64,000 nucleotides of DNA from the NCBI RefSeq assembly GCF_003173735.1, contig NZ_CP029551.1:1603501-1667500 (forward strand), given 5' to 3'. Under the pieces are notes generated by a model. That model made no database searches and was not told the origin of the DNA. It worked only from the letters and a program-made list of their open reading frames with translations. Positions 24,697 to 34,261 of this stretch are shown here, piece by piece (positions within the stretch are counted from its first letter, which is position 1; each line of letters begins with the position of its first letter). The stretch is from Methylobacterium radiodurans. GTDB lineage: Bacteria; Pseudomonadota; Alphaproteobacteria; Rhizobiales; Beijerinckiaceae. The position numbers were made by a program, and so were the translations under genes.

Positions 24697-26649
24697 ATGC
24701 CGATGCATGCGACGAACGACCTTTTCCAGAGCTTCGCCAGAGGCTACGAGGCGCGCCGCGACACGGAGATGACGCTCTCCGAGTATCTGGAGGCCTGTCG
24801 CGACGAGCCGCTGATGTACGCCTCCGCGGCCGAGCGCATCCTGGAGGCCATCGGCAAGCCCGAGTTCATCGACACCGCCAAGGATTCGCGCCTCGGCCGG
24901 ATCTTCATGAACCGGACCATCCGGACCTACCCGGCGTTTGCCGAGTTCTACGGCATGGAGGAGACGATCGAGCGGATCGTCTCGTTCTTCCGCCACGCCG
25001 CGCAGGGGTTGGAGGAGCGCAAGCAGATCCTCTACCTGCTGGGTCCCGTCGGCGGCGGCAAGTCGTCGCTCGCCGAGCGCCTGAAGGCCTTGATGGAGGT
25101 CCACCCCATCTACGTGCTCAAGGCGGGCGACGAGGTCTCGCCGGTCTTCGAGAGCCCGCTGGGTCTCTTCGACCCCGAGACGATGGGCGCCGAGATCCAG
25201 AGCCGCTACGGCATCCCGCGCCGCCGCCTCACCGGGCTGATGAGCCCGTGGGCGCTCAAGCGCCTGGACGAGTTCAACGGCGACATCTCGCGCTTCAAGG
25301 TGATCAAGGTCCGGCCGTCCCGCCTGCGCCAGATCGGCATCGCCAAGACCGAGCCGGGCGACGAGAACAACCAGGACATCTCCTCGCTCGTCGGCAAGGT
25401 CGACATCCGCCGCCTGGAGACGCTCTCCCAGGCGGACCCGGATGCGTACTCCTACTCGGGTGGACTGAACCGGGCGAACCAGGGCGTTCTCGAGTTCGTC
25501 GAGATGTTCAAGGCGCCCATCAAGATGCTCCACCCGCTGCTTACCGCGACGCAGGAGGGCAACTACGTCGGCACCGAGAACATCGGCGCGATCCCTTTCA
25601 CGGGCGTGATCCTCGCCCACTCGAACGAGGCCGAGTGGCAGAGCTTCAAGACCAACAAGAACAACGAGGCCTTCATCGACCGCATCTACGTGATCAAGGT
25701 GCCATACTGCCTCCGGGTGACCGAGGAGCAGCGCATCTACGACAAGCTGATCACGGGCTCGGAACTCGCGACCGCCGCCTGCGCGCCCGGTACCCTGGAG
25801 ATGCTGGCCCGGTTCTCGGTGCTCTCGCGCCTGCGCGAGCACGCGAACTCGAACCTGTTCTCCAAGATGCGGGTCTATGACGGCGAGAGCTTGCGCGAGG
25901 TCGATCCCCGCGCCCGCTCGATGCAGGAGTACAAGGACACGGCCGGCGTCGACGAGGGCATGGACGGGATCTCGACCCGCTTCGCCTTCAAGGTGCTCGC
26001 CGCGACCTTCAACCACGACACCACCGAGGTCTCGGCCGACCCCGTACACCTGATGTACGTGCTCGAACAGGCGCTCAAGCGCGAGCAACTGCCGCCGGAA
26101 ACCGAGAAGCGCTATCTGGAGTTCATCAAGACCGAGCTCGCGCCGCGCTACGCCGAGTTCATCGGCCACGAGATCCAGAAGGCCTATCTCGAATCCTACC
26201 ACGATTACGGGCAGAACCTGTTCGACCGCTACATCGACTACGCGGACGCCTGGATCGAGGATCAGGACTTCAAGGATGCCGAGACCGGCCAGCTCCTCAA
26301 CCGCGAGTTGCTGAACCAGGAGCTGACCAAGATCGAGAAGCCCGCGGGCATCGCCAACCCGAAGGATTTCCGCAACGAGGTGGTGAAGTTCGCGCTCCGC
26401 TCCCGGGCGCAGCACGGCGGCCGCAACCCGAGCTGGACGAGCTACGAGAAGCTGCGCGAGGTGATCGAGCGGCGGATGTTCTCCCAGGTCGAGGAATTGC
26501 TGCCGGTCATCTCCTTCGGCTCCAAGAAGGACGGCGAGACCGAGAAGAAGCACGGCGAGTTCGTCGAGCGCATGGTGGCGCGTGGCTACACCGAGCGGCA
26601 GGTCCGCCGGCTGGTCGAGTGGTACATGCGGGTGAAGCAGGCGGGGTAG
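24697..26649 (+). CDS. prkA: PrkA-family serine protein kinase (YeaG type)
   Basis: 650-residue AAA-type protein with an N-terminal PrkA ATPase domain (Walker A 'LLGPVGGGKSSL', 115-125) and a C-terminal PrkA domain related to HPr kinase folds ('ATFNHDTTEVSADPVHLMYVLEQ', 'ERMVARGYTERQVRRLVEWYM'). In enterobacteria YeaG is induced by nitrogen and stationary-phase stress and works with YeaH. The gene begins a three-gene run prkA-yeaH-spoVR conserved across Proteobacteria. ATG at 24697; Met3 is an alternative. Kinase activity is known for B. subtilis PrkA, not shown by this sequence. Confidence 0.95.
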   Translation: MPMHATNDLFQSFARGYEARRDTEMTLSEYLEACRDEPLMYASAAERILEAIGKPEFIDTAKDSRLGRIFMNRTIRTYPAFAEFYGMEETIERIVSFFRHAAQGLEERKQILYLLGPVGGGKSSLAERLKALMEVHPIYVLKAGDEVSPVFESPLGLFDPETMGAEIQSRYGIPRRRLTGLMSPWALKRLDEFNGDISRFKVIKVRPSRLRQIGIAKTEPGDENNQDISSLVGKVDIRRLETLSQADPDAYSYSGGLNRANQGVLEFVEMFKAPIKMLHPLLTATQEGNYVGTENIGAIPFTGVILAHSNEAEWQSFKTNKNNEAFIDRIYVIKVPYCLRVTEEQRIYDKLITGSELATAACAPGTLEMLARFSVLSRLREHANSNLFSKMRVYDGESLREVDPRARSMQEYKDTAGVDEGMDGISTRFAFKVLAATFNHDTTEVSADPVHLMYVLEQALKREQLPPETEKRYLEFIKTELAPRYAEFIGHEIQKAYLESYHDYGQNLFDRYIDYADAWIEDQDFKDAETGQLLNRELLNQELTKIEKPAGIANPKDFRNEVVKFALRSRAQHGGRNPSWTSYEKLREVIERRMFSQVEELLPVISFGSKKDGETEKKHGEFVERMVARGYTERQVRRLVEWYMRVKQAG

Positions 26650-26761
26650 GGGGCGCCGGCCGGTTCGCGGCCGGCCACACCCTCACGCCGCCACAGTTTC
26701 GAGCGGCCGGCCGGCGATCATGGCCGGCCGGAATCAGAGCGGACGAGGGTTCGGGCACCGG

Positions 26762-28057
26762 ATGCACATCGTCGACCGTCGACTCAATCCCGGGGGCAAG
26801 AGTCTCCCCAACCGTCAGCGCTTCCTCCGCCGCGTGAAGGACGTGGCCCAGCGGGCCGTGCGCGAATCCGCCCGCGAGCGCGACATCAAGGATCTCGGTA
26901 AGGACGGCCGCGTCACCGTGCCGGCGGACGGGGTGCGCGAGCCCCGCTTCTCGCGCCAGCCCGGCACCGGGCTGCAGGACCACATCCTGCCCGGCAACAA
27001 GACCTACGTGGAGGGCGACACGATCGAGCGCCCGCCGGGCGGGGGAGGGGGGCGCGGCTCCGGCGAGGGCGGCGAGGGCGGCGAGAACAGCGAGGACGCC
27101 TTCCGCTTCGTGCTCACCCGCGAGGAGTTCCTGGAACTCTTCCTCGAAGATCTCGAACTTCCGGATCTCGCCAAGCGGCGGCTCGCGATCGTCGAGACCG
27201 AGGGGATGCGCCGGGCCGGCTACACGGTGACCGGCTCGCCGGCCAACCTCGCGCTCGGGCGGACCCTGCGCAACTCCATGTCCCGGCGCATCGCCCTGAA
27301 GCGTCCGAAGCCCGACGAGATCGCGGCGCTGGAATCGCGCATCGAGGCCCTGCCCGAGGACGCGCCGGAGCGGGCCGACCTCGTGCAGTCCCTGGCGCTG
27401 CTGCGCGAGCGCTCGAAGCGCATCCCCTACGTCGATCCGATCGATCTGCGCTTCCGCCGCTTCGAGCCCTACCCGAAGCCGATCGCCCAGGCCGTGATGT
27501 TCTGCCTGATGGACGTCTCGGGCTCGATGACCGAGCACATGAAGGACCTCGCCAAGCGGTTCTACATCCTGCTCCACATCTTCCTGACGCGCCGCTACCG
27601 GCACGTCGAGATCGTCTTCATCCGCCACACCGATCGGGCGATGGAGGTGGACGAGGAAACCTTCTTCGGCTCGCGCGAGACCGGCGGCACGCTGGTCTCC
27701 TCGGCACTGGTCGAGATGAAGCGCGTGATCTCCGAGCGCTACTCGCCCGACGACTGGAACATTTACGCGGCGCAAGCCTCCGACGGCGACAACGTCTCCT
27801 CGGACGGGCCGACCGCCACGGAACTGCTGCGCGCCCACATCCTGCCGGCCTGTCAGCACTTCGCCTACCTGGAGGTCGGCGACGAGAACGGGCCGCGGGC
27901 CGGCTTCGTCGAGCACCGCACCACGCTCTGGCGCACCTACGAGGCCGTCGCCAAGTCCGGTGGCGCCATCGCCATGCGCAAGGTGAACCACCGCCGCGAG
28001 ATCTACCCCGTGTTCCGCGAGCTGTTCGGCCGCAAGGACGCGAAGGCGGAGGCGTGA
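26762..28057 (+). CDS. yeaH: YeaH/YhbH family protein (DUF444)
   Basis: 431-residue DUF444 protein. The N-terminal basic region 'MHIVDRRLNPGGKSLPNRQR' is the family start; a Gly-rich linker (about 95-115) follows. The C-terminal half has a von Willebrand A-like fold with the MIDAS-type 'LMDVSGSMTEHMKDLAKR'. It is the partner of PrkA/YeaG and the gene follows prkA by about 110 bases. I chose the ATG at 26762 because homologues begin MxIVDRRLN; one at 26720 would add 14 unlikely residues. Molecular role unknown; stress-linked by operon. Confidence 0.94.
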   Translation: MHIVDRRLNPGGKSLPNRQRFLRRVKDVAQRAVRESARERDIKDLGKDGRVTVPADGVREPRFSRQPGTGLQDHILPGNKTYVEGDTIERPPGGGGGRGSGEGGEGGENSEDAFRFVLTREEFLELFLEDLELPDLAKRRLAIVETEGMRRAGYTVTGSPANLALGRTLRNSMSRRIALKRPKPDEIAALESRIEALPEDAPERADLVQSLALLRERSKRIPYVDPIDLRFRRFEPYPKPIAQAVMFCLMDVSGSMTEHMKDLAKRFYILLHIFLTRRYRHVEIVFIRHTDRAMEVDEETFFGSRETGGTLVSSALVEMKRVISERYSPDDWNIYAAQASDGDNVSSDGPTATELLRAHILPACQHFAYLEVGDENGPRAGFVEHRTTLWRTYEAVAKSGGAIAMRKVNHRREIYPVFRELFGRKDAKAEA

Positions 28058-28106
28058 GGCTCCTTCCCGCGCGGGGAGGGGAGAGACTGTCGAGGAGATT
28101 GGCCGG

Positions 28107-29678
28107 ATGGTGACCAGCCTGAGCCGCCCGAGGATCCAGCCGCCGAAGCCCGGTGAGCTGCTCTTCACGGGCAACGACTGGGACTTCGAGACCATCCGGC
28201 GCATCCACGACGCCTGCGAGGCCATCGCCGGGCCGGAACTCGGCCTGTCCTGGTACCCGAACCAGATCGAGATCATCACGGCCGAGCAGATGCTCGACGC
28301 CTACGCGTCGATCGGCATGCCGCTGTTCTACAAGCACTGGTCCTTCGGCAAGCACTTCGCCCAGCACGAGGCGGGCTACCGCCGCGGCCTGATGGGACTG
28401 GCCTACGAGATCGTCATCAACTCCGACCCGTGCATCTCCTACGTGATGGAGGAGAACACGGCGACGATGCAGACGCTGGTGATCGCCCACGCCGCCTTCG
28501 GCCACAACCACTTCTTCAAGAACAACTACCTGTTCCGGCAGTGGACCGATGCCGAGGGCATCCTCGACTATCTCGATTTCGCCAAGGGCTTCATCAGTCG
28601 CTGCGAGGAGCGCCACGGCCACCAGGCGGTCGAGCAGGTGCTGGACGCCGCCCACGCGCTGATGAGCCAGGGCGTGCACCGCTACCCACGCAAGAAGCGG
28701 CCGGATCTGGCCTCCGAGCAGCGCCGCGAGCGCGAGCGGGTCGAGCACGGCGAGCAGATCTACAACGACCTCTGGCGCACGCTGCCGGCAAAGCCCGGTG
28801 CTGCCCGCACAGACGCCGCGGCCGAGCGACGCCGGGCGCTCCTGGAGCTGCCGCAGGAGAACATCCTCTACTTCCTGGAGAAGGTGGCTCCGCGCCTGCG
28901 GCCCTGGCAGCGGGAGATCCTGCGCATCGTTCGCCTCGTGGCGCAGTACTTCTACCCGCAGCGCCAGACCAAGGTGATGAACGAGGGCTGCGCCACCTAC
29001 GTGCACTACCGCATCATGAACGCGCTCTCGCAGAAGGGGCAGATCGGCGAGGCGGCCTATCTCGAGTTCCTGCAGTCGCACACCAACGTCATCCGCCAGC
29101 CGACCTACGACGACCGCTCCTACGGCGGCCACAACCCCTACGCGATCGGCTTCGCGATGATGCAGGACATCCAGCGCATCGTGGAGCAGCCGACCGCCGA
29201 GGACCGCGTGTGGTTCCCGGAGATCGCCGGCACGGGCGACGCCATGTCGGTGCTGCGCGACGTCTGGGAGAACTACCGCGACGAGAGCTTCATCGCGCAG
29301 TTTCTCTCTCCGAAGCTTATGCGCGACCTGCGCCTGTTCCACGTGGTGGACGATCCCGACGAGCCGGAACTGCGCGTCGCGGCGATCCACGACGAGCGCG
29401 GCTACCGCAAGATGCGCCGCTCCTTCGCGCGCCAGTACGATGTCGCGTGGCTCGATCCCGACATCGAGGTGGTGGACGTCGATCTGGAGGGTGACCGCCG
29501 GCTGATCCTGCACCACAAGGCGCTTAACAAGATCACGCTGCAGAAGGAGGACGCCTCCCGGGTGCTCCAGCACCTCGCCGACCTCTGGGGCTACGACGTG
29601 GTGCTCAAGGAGATCGAGCCCGGCACCGGCACGGTGCTGGCCGAGCACCACGCGAGCGCCCGGCCGATCTTCTTCTGA
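28107..29678 (+). CDS. SpoVR family protein (YcgB type)
   Basis: 523-residue SpoVR domain protein, third in the prkA-yeaH-spoVR run. Family landmarks: 'LSWYPNQIEIITAEQMLDAY', 'LFYKHWSFGKHF', 'YVMEENTATMQTLVIAHAAFGHNHFFKNNYLF' region, and 'NEGCATYVHYRIMN'. Named after B. subtilis SpoVR, which affects cortex formation, but in non-sporulators it accompanies PrkA in stress adaptation. GAGGAG lies 12 bases before the ATG. A small hairpin-like GC element lies between yeaH and this gene. Biochemical function unknown. Confidence 0.95.
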   Translation: MVTSLSRPRIQPPKPGELLFTGNDWDFETIRRIHDACEAIAGPELGLSWYPNQIEIITAEQMLDAYASIGMPLFYKHWSFGKHFAQHEAGYRRGLMGLAYEIVINSDPCISYVMEENTATMQTLVIAHAAFGHNHFFKNNYLFRQWTDAEGILDYLDFAKGFISRCEERHGHQAVEQVLDAAHALMSQGVHRYPRKKRPDLASEQRRERERVEHGEQIYNDLWRTLPAKPGAARTDAAAERRRALLELPQENILYFLEKVAPRLRPWQREILRIVRLVAQYFYPQRQTKVMNEGCATYVHYRIMNALSQKGQIGEAAYLEFLQSHTNVIRQPTYDDRSYGGHNPYAIGFAMMQDIQRIVEQPTAEDRVWFPEIAGTGDAMSVLRDVWENYRDESFIAQFLSPKLMRDLRLFHVVDDPDEPELRVAAIHDERGYRKMRRSFARQYDVAWLDPDIEVVDVDLEGDRRLILHHKALNKITLQKEDASRVLQHLADLWGYDVVLKEIEPGTGTVLAEHHASARPIFF

Positions 29679-29693
29679 GCGGCCGCTGCGCCT

Positions 29694-29721
29694 CCCCACT
29701 CCCCGTGCGCGGGGAGTGGGG
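29694..29721 (+). repeat. Hairpin after the prkA operon, palindromic repeat family
   Basis: 12-bp perfect arms (29694-29705 and 29710-29721), loop TGCG. Pyrimidine-rich then purine-rich, like the elements at 1237 and 52301. Sits 16 bases after the spoVR stop and probably serves as its terminator. Confidence 0.65.
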
Positions 29722-29786
29722 GTAGATCTATTCGTCGGCCGCAGCAGATCCCTTGCCCCGCACCCACCGCCGTGCTGCATGGGGTC

Positions 29787-30212
29787 ATGAGCACGACCGT
29801 CCTGAGCCTCGCGGAGACGCGGGACTTCCTCGACCGCGAGTTCCCGCAGATGCAGGCGGGGGGGCGGGCCTATCATCTGGAGGCGGTCGCGCCGCTCGGC
29901 GCCCGGATGCGGCTGGAGGCGCACGAGCGCTTCCTGCGCCCCGGCGCCACCGTCTCGGGGCCCGCCATGATGGCGCTCGCCGACTATGCCCTCTACGCGG
30001 CGATCCTCGCAAATATCGGGCCCGTGGCGCTCGCGGTGACGACGAGCCTGAACTTCAACTTCCTGCGCAAGCCCGCCTCGGGCGATCTCATGGCCGAGGC
30101 CCGGCTGATGAAGCTCGGCCGCCGGCTCGCGGTGGGCGAGGTTCTGATCACGGCGGCGGGCGACGACCTCGTCTGCCACGCCACCGGCACCTACTCGATC
30201 CCGCCGCGCTGA
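29787..30212 (+). CDS. PaaI-like hotdog-fold thioesterase
   Basis: 141 residues with the hotdog thioesterase pattern: 'GATVSGPAMMALADYALYAAI' (about 54-74; the helix-start region where PaaI members have their catalytic Asp/Asn), 'AVTTSLNFNFLRKP' and 'GDDLVCHATGTYSIPPR' at the end. Members hydrolyse acyl- or aryl-CoA thioesters. The substrate cannot be predicted. ATG at 29787 is preferred over one at 29772. It converges on ribE with only 4 bases between the stops. Confidence 0.85.
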   Translation: MSTTVLSLAETRDFLDREFPQMQAGGRAYHLEAVAPLGARMRLEAHERFLRPGATVSGPAMMALADYALYAAILANIGPVALAVTTSLNFNFLRKPASGDLMAEARLMKLGRRLAVGEVLITAAGDDLVCHATGTYSIPPR

Positions 30213-30216
30213 AACG

Positions 30217-30855
30217 TCAGCTGGCGGCCGGCGCCCGCGCCTCGGTGAGCCGCGCGGCGTAACGGGCGATCAGGTCCACCTCGAGATTGAGCCGGTCGCC
30301 CTGGCGGCGCTCGCCCCAGGTGGTGACCTCCAGCGTGTGCGGGATCAGCAGGACCGTGAAGAGGTCGCCCTCGACCGTGTTGACGGTGAGCGAGGTGCCG
30401 TCGAGGCAGACCGAGCCCTTCGGGGCGATGAAGCGGGCCAGCTCCGCGGGCGCCCGGAGCGTGAAGCGCTCGCTCGCGCCCCAGGAACTCTCCGCGTCGG
30501 TGACGCGCTCGTGCGCCACGATCTCGACGAGCCCATCGACATGGCCGGTGACGAGGTGGCCGCCGAGCTCGTCGCCGATCTTGAGCGAGCGCTCCAGGTT
30601 GATCCGCCGGCCCGGCTGCCAGGAGCCGACCGTGGTGCGGGCGAGCGTCTCGGCCGCCGCGTCCACGGCGAAGACCGCCCCGCCCTCGGCCGGCTCGACC
30701 GAGACGGCGGTCAGGCAGGGCCCCGAGCAGGCGATCGAGGCGCCGAGCGCGATGCCGGCCGGGTCGTAGGCGCAAGCGATGGTCAGCCGCCGCAGCCGCT
30801 CGTCGCCCGAGACGGTGAGCACGGTTCCGATATCGCTGACGAGGCCGGTGAACAT
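30217..30855 (-). CDS. ribE: Riboflavin synthase, alpha subunit
   Basis: 212-residue enzyme that dismutates two 6,7-dimethyl-8-ribityllumazine molecules to riboflavin. It has two tandem lumazine-binding repeats, the diagnostic N-terminus MFTGLV, 'IACSGPCLTAV' and, in repeat two, 'PKGSVCLDGTSLTVN'. The ATG directly abuts the TAG of ribD, indicating translational coupling. The order nrdR-ribD-ribE is standard for Alphaproteobacteria, usually followed by ribH; here ribH does not follow, and a convergent thioesterase gene lies next. Confidence 0.96.
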   Translation of the reverse strand: MFTGLVSDIGTVLTVSGDERLRRLTIACAYDPAGIALGASIACSGPCLTAVSVEPAEGGAVFAVDAAAETLARTTVGSWQPGRRINLERSLKIGDELGGHLVTGHVDGLVEIVAHERVTDAESSWGASERFTLRAPAELARFIAPKGSVCLDGTSLTVNTVEGDLFTVLLIPHTLEVTTWGERRQGDRLNLEVDLIARYAARLTEARAPAAS

Positions 30856-31989
30856 CTAGGGAATCCGCTCGTAGGTGACGGCCCGGTCGGGCCCGAGGGT
30901 GCGCGCCTCGACCGTGCGGAGGCGGCCGCCGTCGAGGAGTGCCCGCAGGTGGGGTCCGATCGCCGGCAGTCCGCCCGCCGGCCCGATCTCGCCCGGGCCG
31001 GTCATCAGCGTGCACAGGTCGATCAGATCGGCCTCGGCCAGCGCGTCCGCAAGGCGCGGACCGCCCTCGCTGCACAGGCGCGTCAGGCCGCGCTCGGCGA
31101 GTGCGGCGAGCGCCGCCGCGAGATCGACGCGCCCGCGCCCGTCGTCGGCCACGCGGACCAACTCTACCCCCATCGCTTCCAGCATGCGCTTGGCATGAGC
31201 CGGGGCGCCGCGGGTGGTCAGCACCAGCGTCGGCACGTCGTGGGCGGTGCGGACCAGCACGCTCTGCGGCTGCAGCACGAGGCGGGAATCGAGAACCACC
31301 CGCTGCGGCGAGCGCTGGGCGAGGCCCGGCAGCCGCACGGTGAGCGAGGGATCGTCCGCCCGCGCCGTGCCGATGCCGACGAGGATCGCGTCCGCGTGGG
31401 CGCGCCAGAGATGCACGGCCCCGTCCGCGACCGGGCCGGTGATGCGCAGGCGCTCCGGCCCGGAGGCGGCGGCGAATCCGTCGCGGGTCTGCGCGAGCTT
31501 CAGGTGGATGGCCGGGCGGCCGTCCACGATCCGCCGGATATGGCCGATGTGGTCGCGCCGGGCCTCCGCGGCGAGCAGGCCGGTCTCGACCGCGATGCCG
31601 GCTTCCCGCAGGCGCGTGTGGCCCCGCCCGGCGACGCGCGGGTCGGGGTCCTCGATCGCGCTGACGACGCGCGCGATCCCGGCCGCCACGATCGCGTCGG
31701 TGCAGGGCGGCGTGCGCCCGTGATGAGAGCAGGGCTCGAGCGTGACGTAGAGGGTCGCGCCGCGGGCGGCCGCACCGGCCTGGGCCAGCGCCAGGGGCTC
31801 GCCGTGCGGGCGCCCGCCCGGCGCGGTCACGCCCTGGCCGACGATCCGCTCCGCCCCCGGCGGCCCGGCGACGACCACGGCCCCGACCGAGGGATTCGGC
31901 CAGGTGCGGCCGAGATGGCGCTGCCCGAGCGCCAGGGCGAGGCGCATGTAGCGCGCCTCGCCCCTGGGAGTGCTCGTAGGCCCGCTCAT
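30856..31989 (-). CDS. ribD: Bifunctional riboflavin biosynthesis protein RibD
   Basis: 377-residue enzyme with an N-terminal zinc deaminase ('[10 protein letters not shown]', '[17 protein letters not shown]') and a C-terminal DHFR-like reductase ('[18 protein letters not shown]'), covering the second and third steps after GTP cyclohydrolase II. The ATG at 31989 overlaps the TGA of nrdR by 4 bases (ATGA). The frame is open upstream inside nrdR, but '[19 protein letters not shown]' is the family start region. The stop abuts the ribE start. Length and domain order are typical. Confidence 0.95.
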   Translation of the reverse strand: MSGPTSTPRGEARYMRLALALGQRHLGRTWPNPSVGAVVVAGPPGAERIVGQGVTAPGGRPHGEPLALAQAGAAARGATLYVTLEPCSHHGRTPPCTDAIVAAGIARVVSAIEDPDPRVAGRGHTRLREAGIAVETGLLAAEARRDHIGHIRRIVDGRPAIHLKLAQTRDGFAAASGPERLRITGPVADGAVHLWRAHADAILVGIGTARADDPSLTVRLPGLAQRSPQRVVLDSRLVLQPQSVLVRTAHDVPTLVLTTRGAPAHAKRMLEAMGVELVRVADDGRGRVDLAAALAALAERGLTRLCSEGGPRLADALAEADLIDLCTLMTGPGEIGPAGGLPAIGPHLRALLDGGRLRTVEARTLGPDRAVTYERIP

Positions 31990-32519
31990 GGCCGCGCCTG
32001 CCGGGCCCGGCGCCGGGGGGCGGGGGTGCCTTCCACGGGCGCAGCCTCCGCTTCGGCCTCCGCCGCGAGCGTCCCGCCGAGGGTGCCGAGCAGGTCCTCG
32101 AAGTCCTTGGCCTCGCGGAAATTCTTGTAGACGGAGGCGAAGCGCACGTAGGCGACGTCGTCGAGGCCCTTGAGCCCCTCCATCACCAATTCGCCGATCG
32201 CCTCCGAGCTGGCCTCGGCCTCGCCGCTGCTCTCGAGCTGGCGGGTGATGCCGCTGACGAGACGCTCGACCCGCTCCGGATCGACCGCGCGCTTGCGCAG
32301 GGCCACGTCGATCGAGCGCTGCAGCTTGTCCCGGTCGAAGGGCACGCGCTTGCCGGAGCGCTTGACCACCGTGACCTCGCGCAGCTGCACCCGCTCGAAG
32401 GTGGTGAAGCGGCCGGCGCAGTCCGGGCAGACCCGGCGGCGGCGGATCGCCGCCCCGTCCTCGCTCGGCCGGGAATCCTTCACCTGGGTGTCGGAGCCGC
32501 CGCAATAGGGACAGCGCAT
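31986..32519 (-). CDS. nrdR: Transcriptional repressor NrdR
   Basis: 177-residue repressor of ribonucleotide reductase genes. The zinc ribbon is complete (Cys3, Cys6, Cys31, Cys34; [17 protein letters not shown]) and is followed by an ATP-cone domain ('[20 protein letters not shown]', ending near '[11 protein letters not shown]'). It senses ATP/dATP. The C-terminal ~30 residues are Ala/Glu then Arg-rich, longer than usual. First gene of the nrdR-ribD-ribE run, with a hairpin upstream separating it from glyA. Confidence 0.97.
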   Translation of the reverse strand: MRCPYCGGSDTQVKDSRPSEDGAAIRRRRVCPDCAGRFTTFERVQLREVTVVKRSGKRVPFDRDKLQRSIDVALRKRAVDPERVERLVSGITRQLESSGEAEASSEAIGELVMEGLKGLDDVAYVRFASVYKNFREAKDFEDLLGTLGGTLAAEAEAEAAPVEGTPAPRRRARQARP

Positions 32520-32548
32520 CGGGGGACCTTGGTGCCGTGGAACGAGAC

Positions 32549-32578
32549 GGGCCGCGGATCCGAAAGGATCCGCGGCCC
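32549..32578 (-). terminator. Hairpin between glyA and nrdR
   Basis: 13-bp perfect stem (32549-32561 with 32566-32578), tetraloop GAAA on the plus strand (TTTC in the transcript). It lies 78 bases after the glyA stop. No T run, so either a factor-assisted terminator or processing/stability element. Confidence 0.6.
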
Positions 32579-32655
32579 GCGTCCTAGACCGTCGTGCCGA
32601 CCGCCGAAAGAGCGACCCGCATGGTCGCCGAAAGGGCGGCGGTTACAGAAGAGCC

Positions 32656-33960
32656 TCAGCCGTAGATCGGGAACCGATCGGTCAGCGCGTGGACGCGCTG
32701 CTTGACGTTGGCCTCGACCGTGCTGTCGCCCTCCTCGCCCTTGGCGGCGAGACCGTCCAGCACCTCGACGATGAAGCCGCCGATCTGCTTGAACTCGGCC
32801 ACGCCGAAGCCGCGCGAGGTGCCGGCCGGGGTGCCGAGGCGGATGCCCGAGGTGATGGTCGGCTTCTGCGGGTCGAAGGGCACGCCGTTCTTGTTGCAGG
32901 TGATGTCGGCCCGAGAGAGCGCGGCTTCCGCCGCCTTGCCGGTGAGGCCCTTCTTCTGCAGGTCGACCAGCATCAGGTGGTTGTCGGTGCCGCCCGAGGT
33001 GATGTCGTAGCCGCCGGAGATCAGGGTGTCGGCGAGCGCCTTGGCGTTCTCGATGACCTGGCGGGCGTAGATCTTGAACTCGGGCTTCAGCGCCTCGCCG
33101 AAGGCCACCGCCTTGCCGGCGATGACGTGCATCAGCGGACCGCCCTGGAGGCCGGGGAAGATCGCCGAGTTGAACTTCTTGGCCAGGGCCTCGTCGTTCG
33201 TCAGGATCATGCCGCCGCGGGGGCCGCGCAGCGTCTTGTGGGTGGTGGTGGTGGCGACATGCGCGTGCGGGAACGGCGACGGGTGCACGCCGGCCGCGAC
33301 GAGACCCGCGAAGTGGGCCATGTCCACGAAGAAGTAGGCGCCGACCGCGTCGGCGATCTCGCGGAACTTGGCGAAGTCCCAGTGGCGCGGGTAGCCCGAG
33401 CCGCCCGCGATGATCACCTTGGGCTTGTGCTCGTGGGCGAGGCGCTCGACCTGCTCCATGTCGATGCGCTGGTCCTCGCGGCGCACCGTGTAGGAGACGG
33501 GCTTGAACCACTTGCCCGAGACGTTCGGGGGGGCGCCGTGGGTGAGGTGGCCGCCGGCGGCGAGGTCGAGGCCCATGAAGGTGTCGCCGGGCTGCATCAG
33601 GGCCATGAACACGCCCTGGTTGGCCTGGGAGCCGGAATTCGGCTGCACGTTGGCGAAGCCGACGCCGAACAGGCGCTTGGCGCGCTCGATGGCGAGGTTC
33701 TCGGCCACGTCCACGAACTGGCAGCCGCCGTAGTAGCGCCGGCCCGGATAGCCCTCGGCGTACTTGTTGGTGAGCACCGAGCCCTGCGCCTCCAGCACAG
33801 CGCGCGAGACGATGTTCTCGGAGGCGATCAGCTCGATCTCGTGCTGCTGGCGGCCGAGCTCCTGCTCGACGGCGCGGGCGATCTCCGGATCGGCCTGCGT
33901 CAGCGGGGCGGCGAAGAAGGTGTCGGTGAAGTGCTTGTCGGCGGCGGTACCGGCGCTCAT
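32656..33960 (-). CDS. glyA: Serine hydroxymethyltransferase
   Basis: 434-residue PLP enzyme interconverting glycine and serine with a tetrahydrofolate one-carbon unit. In methylotrophs using the serine cycle it carries the main carbon-entry flux. Motifs: '[11 protein letters not shown]', '[18 protein letters not shown]', '[15 protein letters not shown]' with the PLP lysine, and 'DNHLMLVDL'. ATG at 33960 ([11 protein letters not shown]); homologues begin similarly and AGAGG lies upstream. A good promoter is visible (34040-34068). Confidence 0.97.
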   Translation of the reverse strand: MSAGTAADKHFTDTFFAAPLTQADPEIARAVEQELGRQQHEIELIASENIVSRAVLEAQGSVLTNKYAEGYPGRRYYGGCQFVDVAENLAIERAKRLFGVGFANVQPNSGSQANQGVFMALMQPGDTFMGLDLAAGGHLTHGAPPNVSGKWFKPVSYTVRREDQRIDMEQVERLAHEHKPKVIIAGGSGYPRHWDFAKFREIADAVGAYFFVDMAHFAGLVAAGVHPSPFPHAHVATTTTHKTLRGPRGGMILTNDEALAKKFNSAIFPGLQGGPLMHVIAGKAVAFGEALKPEFKIYARQVIENAKALADTLISGGYDITSGGTDNHLMLVDLQKKGLTGKAAEAALSRADITCNKNGVPFDPQKPTITSGIRLGTPAGTSRGFGVAEFKQIGGFIVEVLDGLAAKGEEGDSTVEANVKQRVHALTDRFPIYG

Positions 33961-34261
33961 AGCATGGCCTCTGTTCTTGTAACCGGGCGGGTGGACCCGT
34001 CGTCCGTCGGCGTGCACGGGCGGGCTCTTGCAGGCCAGATATCTACACGGGCGCCCGCACGAGTCCAAGCGCATGCATTTTTCTGCATGGTTCAAAAAAA
34101 TTCATCGCCTGGTCCCGCGTCCCGGGCCGCGAGGGCTGCGTGCGTGAGCCCGCAAGCTTGACGGGACCCCTTGGGATGTGCGTCCCAGCGGACATATAGC
34201 CGTGGGAGGGGCGGGGGTCCGGGTCGAGCGACACCCGAGACCGCCGCGACAGGAGTTCGAG
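33961..34261. other. 301-base divergent region between glyA and the transglycosylase gene
   Basis: Contains the glyA promoter (34040-34068) and, just upstream of its -35 box, CATGCA (34072-34077) and TGCATG (34084-34089) around six bases, a candidate regulator site. An A-rich run lies at 34094-34100. No gene seen. Confidence 0.55.
34040..34068 (-). promoter_or_regulatory. Probable promoter of glyA
   Basis: On the minus strand, TTGGAC (34068-34063) and TAGATA (34045-34040) are separated by 17 bases, a good sigma-70 match. The leader to the ATG at 33960 would be about 73 bases. Confidence 0.6.

Noticed and set aside
27618..30179. 853-residue minus-strand ORF
   Set aside because: Antisense to yeaH, spoVR and the thioesterase gene, which have full family motifs; no homology-like features itself.
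30337..32130. 597-residue plus-strand ORF
   Set aside because: Antisense to ribE, ribD and nrdR; low-complexity translation.
32689..34161. 490-residue plus-strand ORF opposite glyA
   Set aside because: Mirror frame of glyA codons with no recognisable domain.
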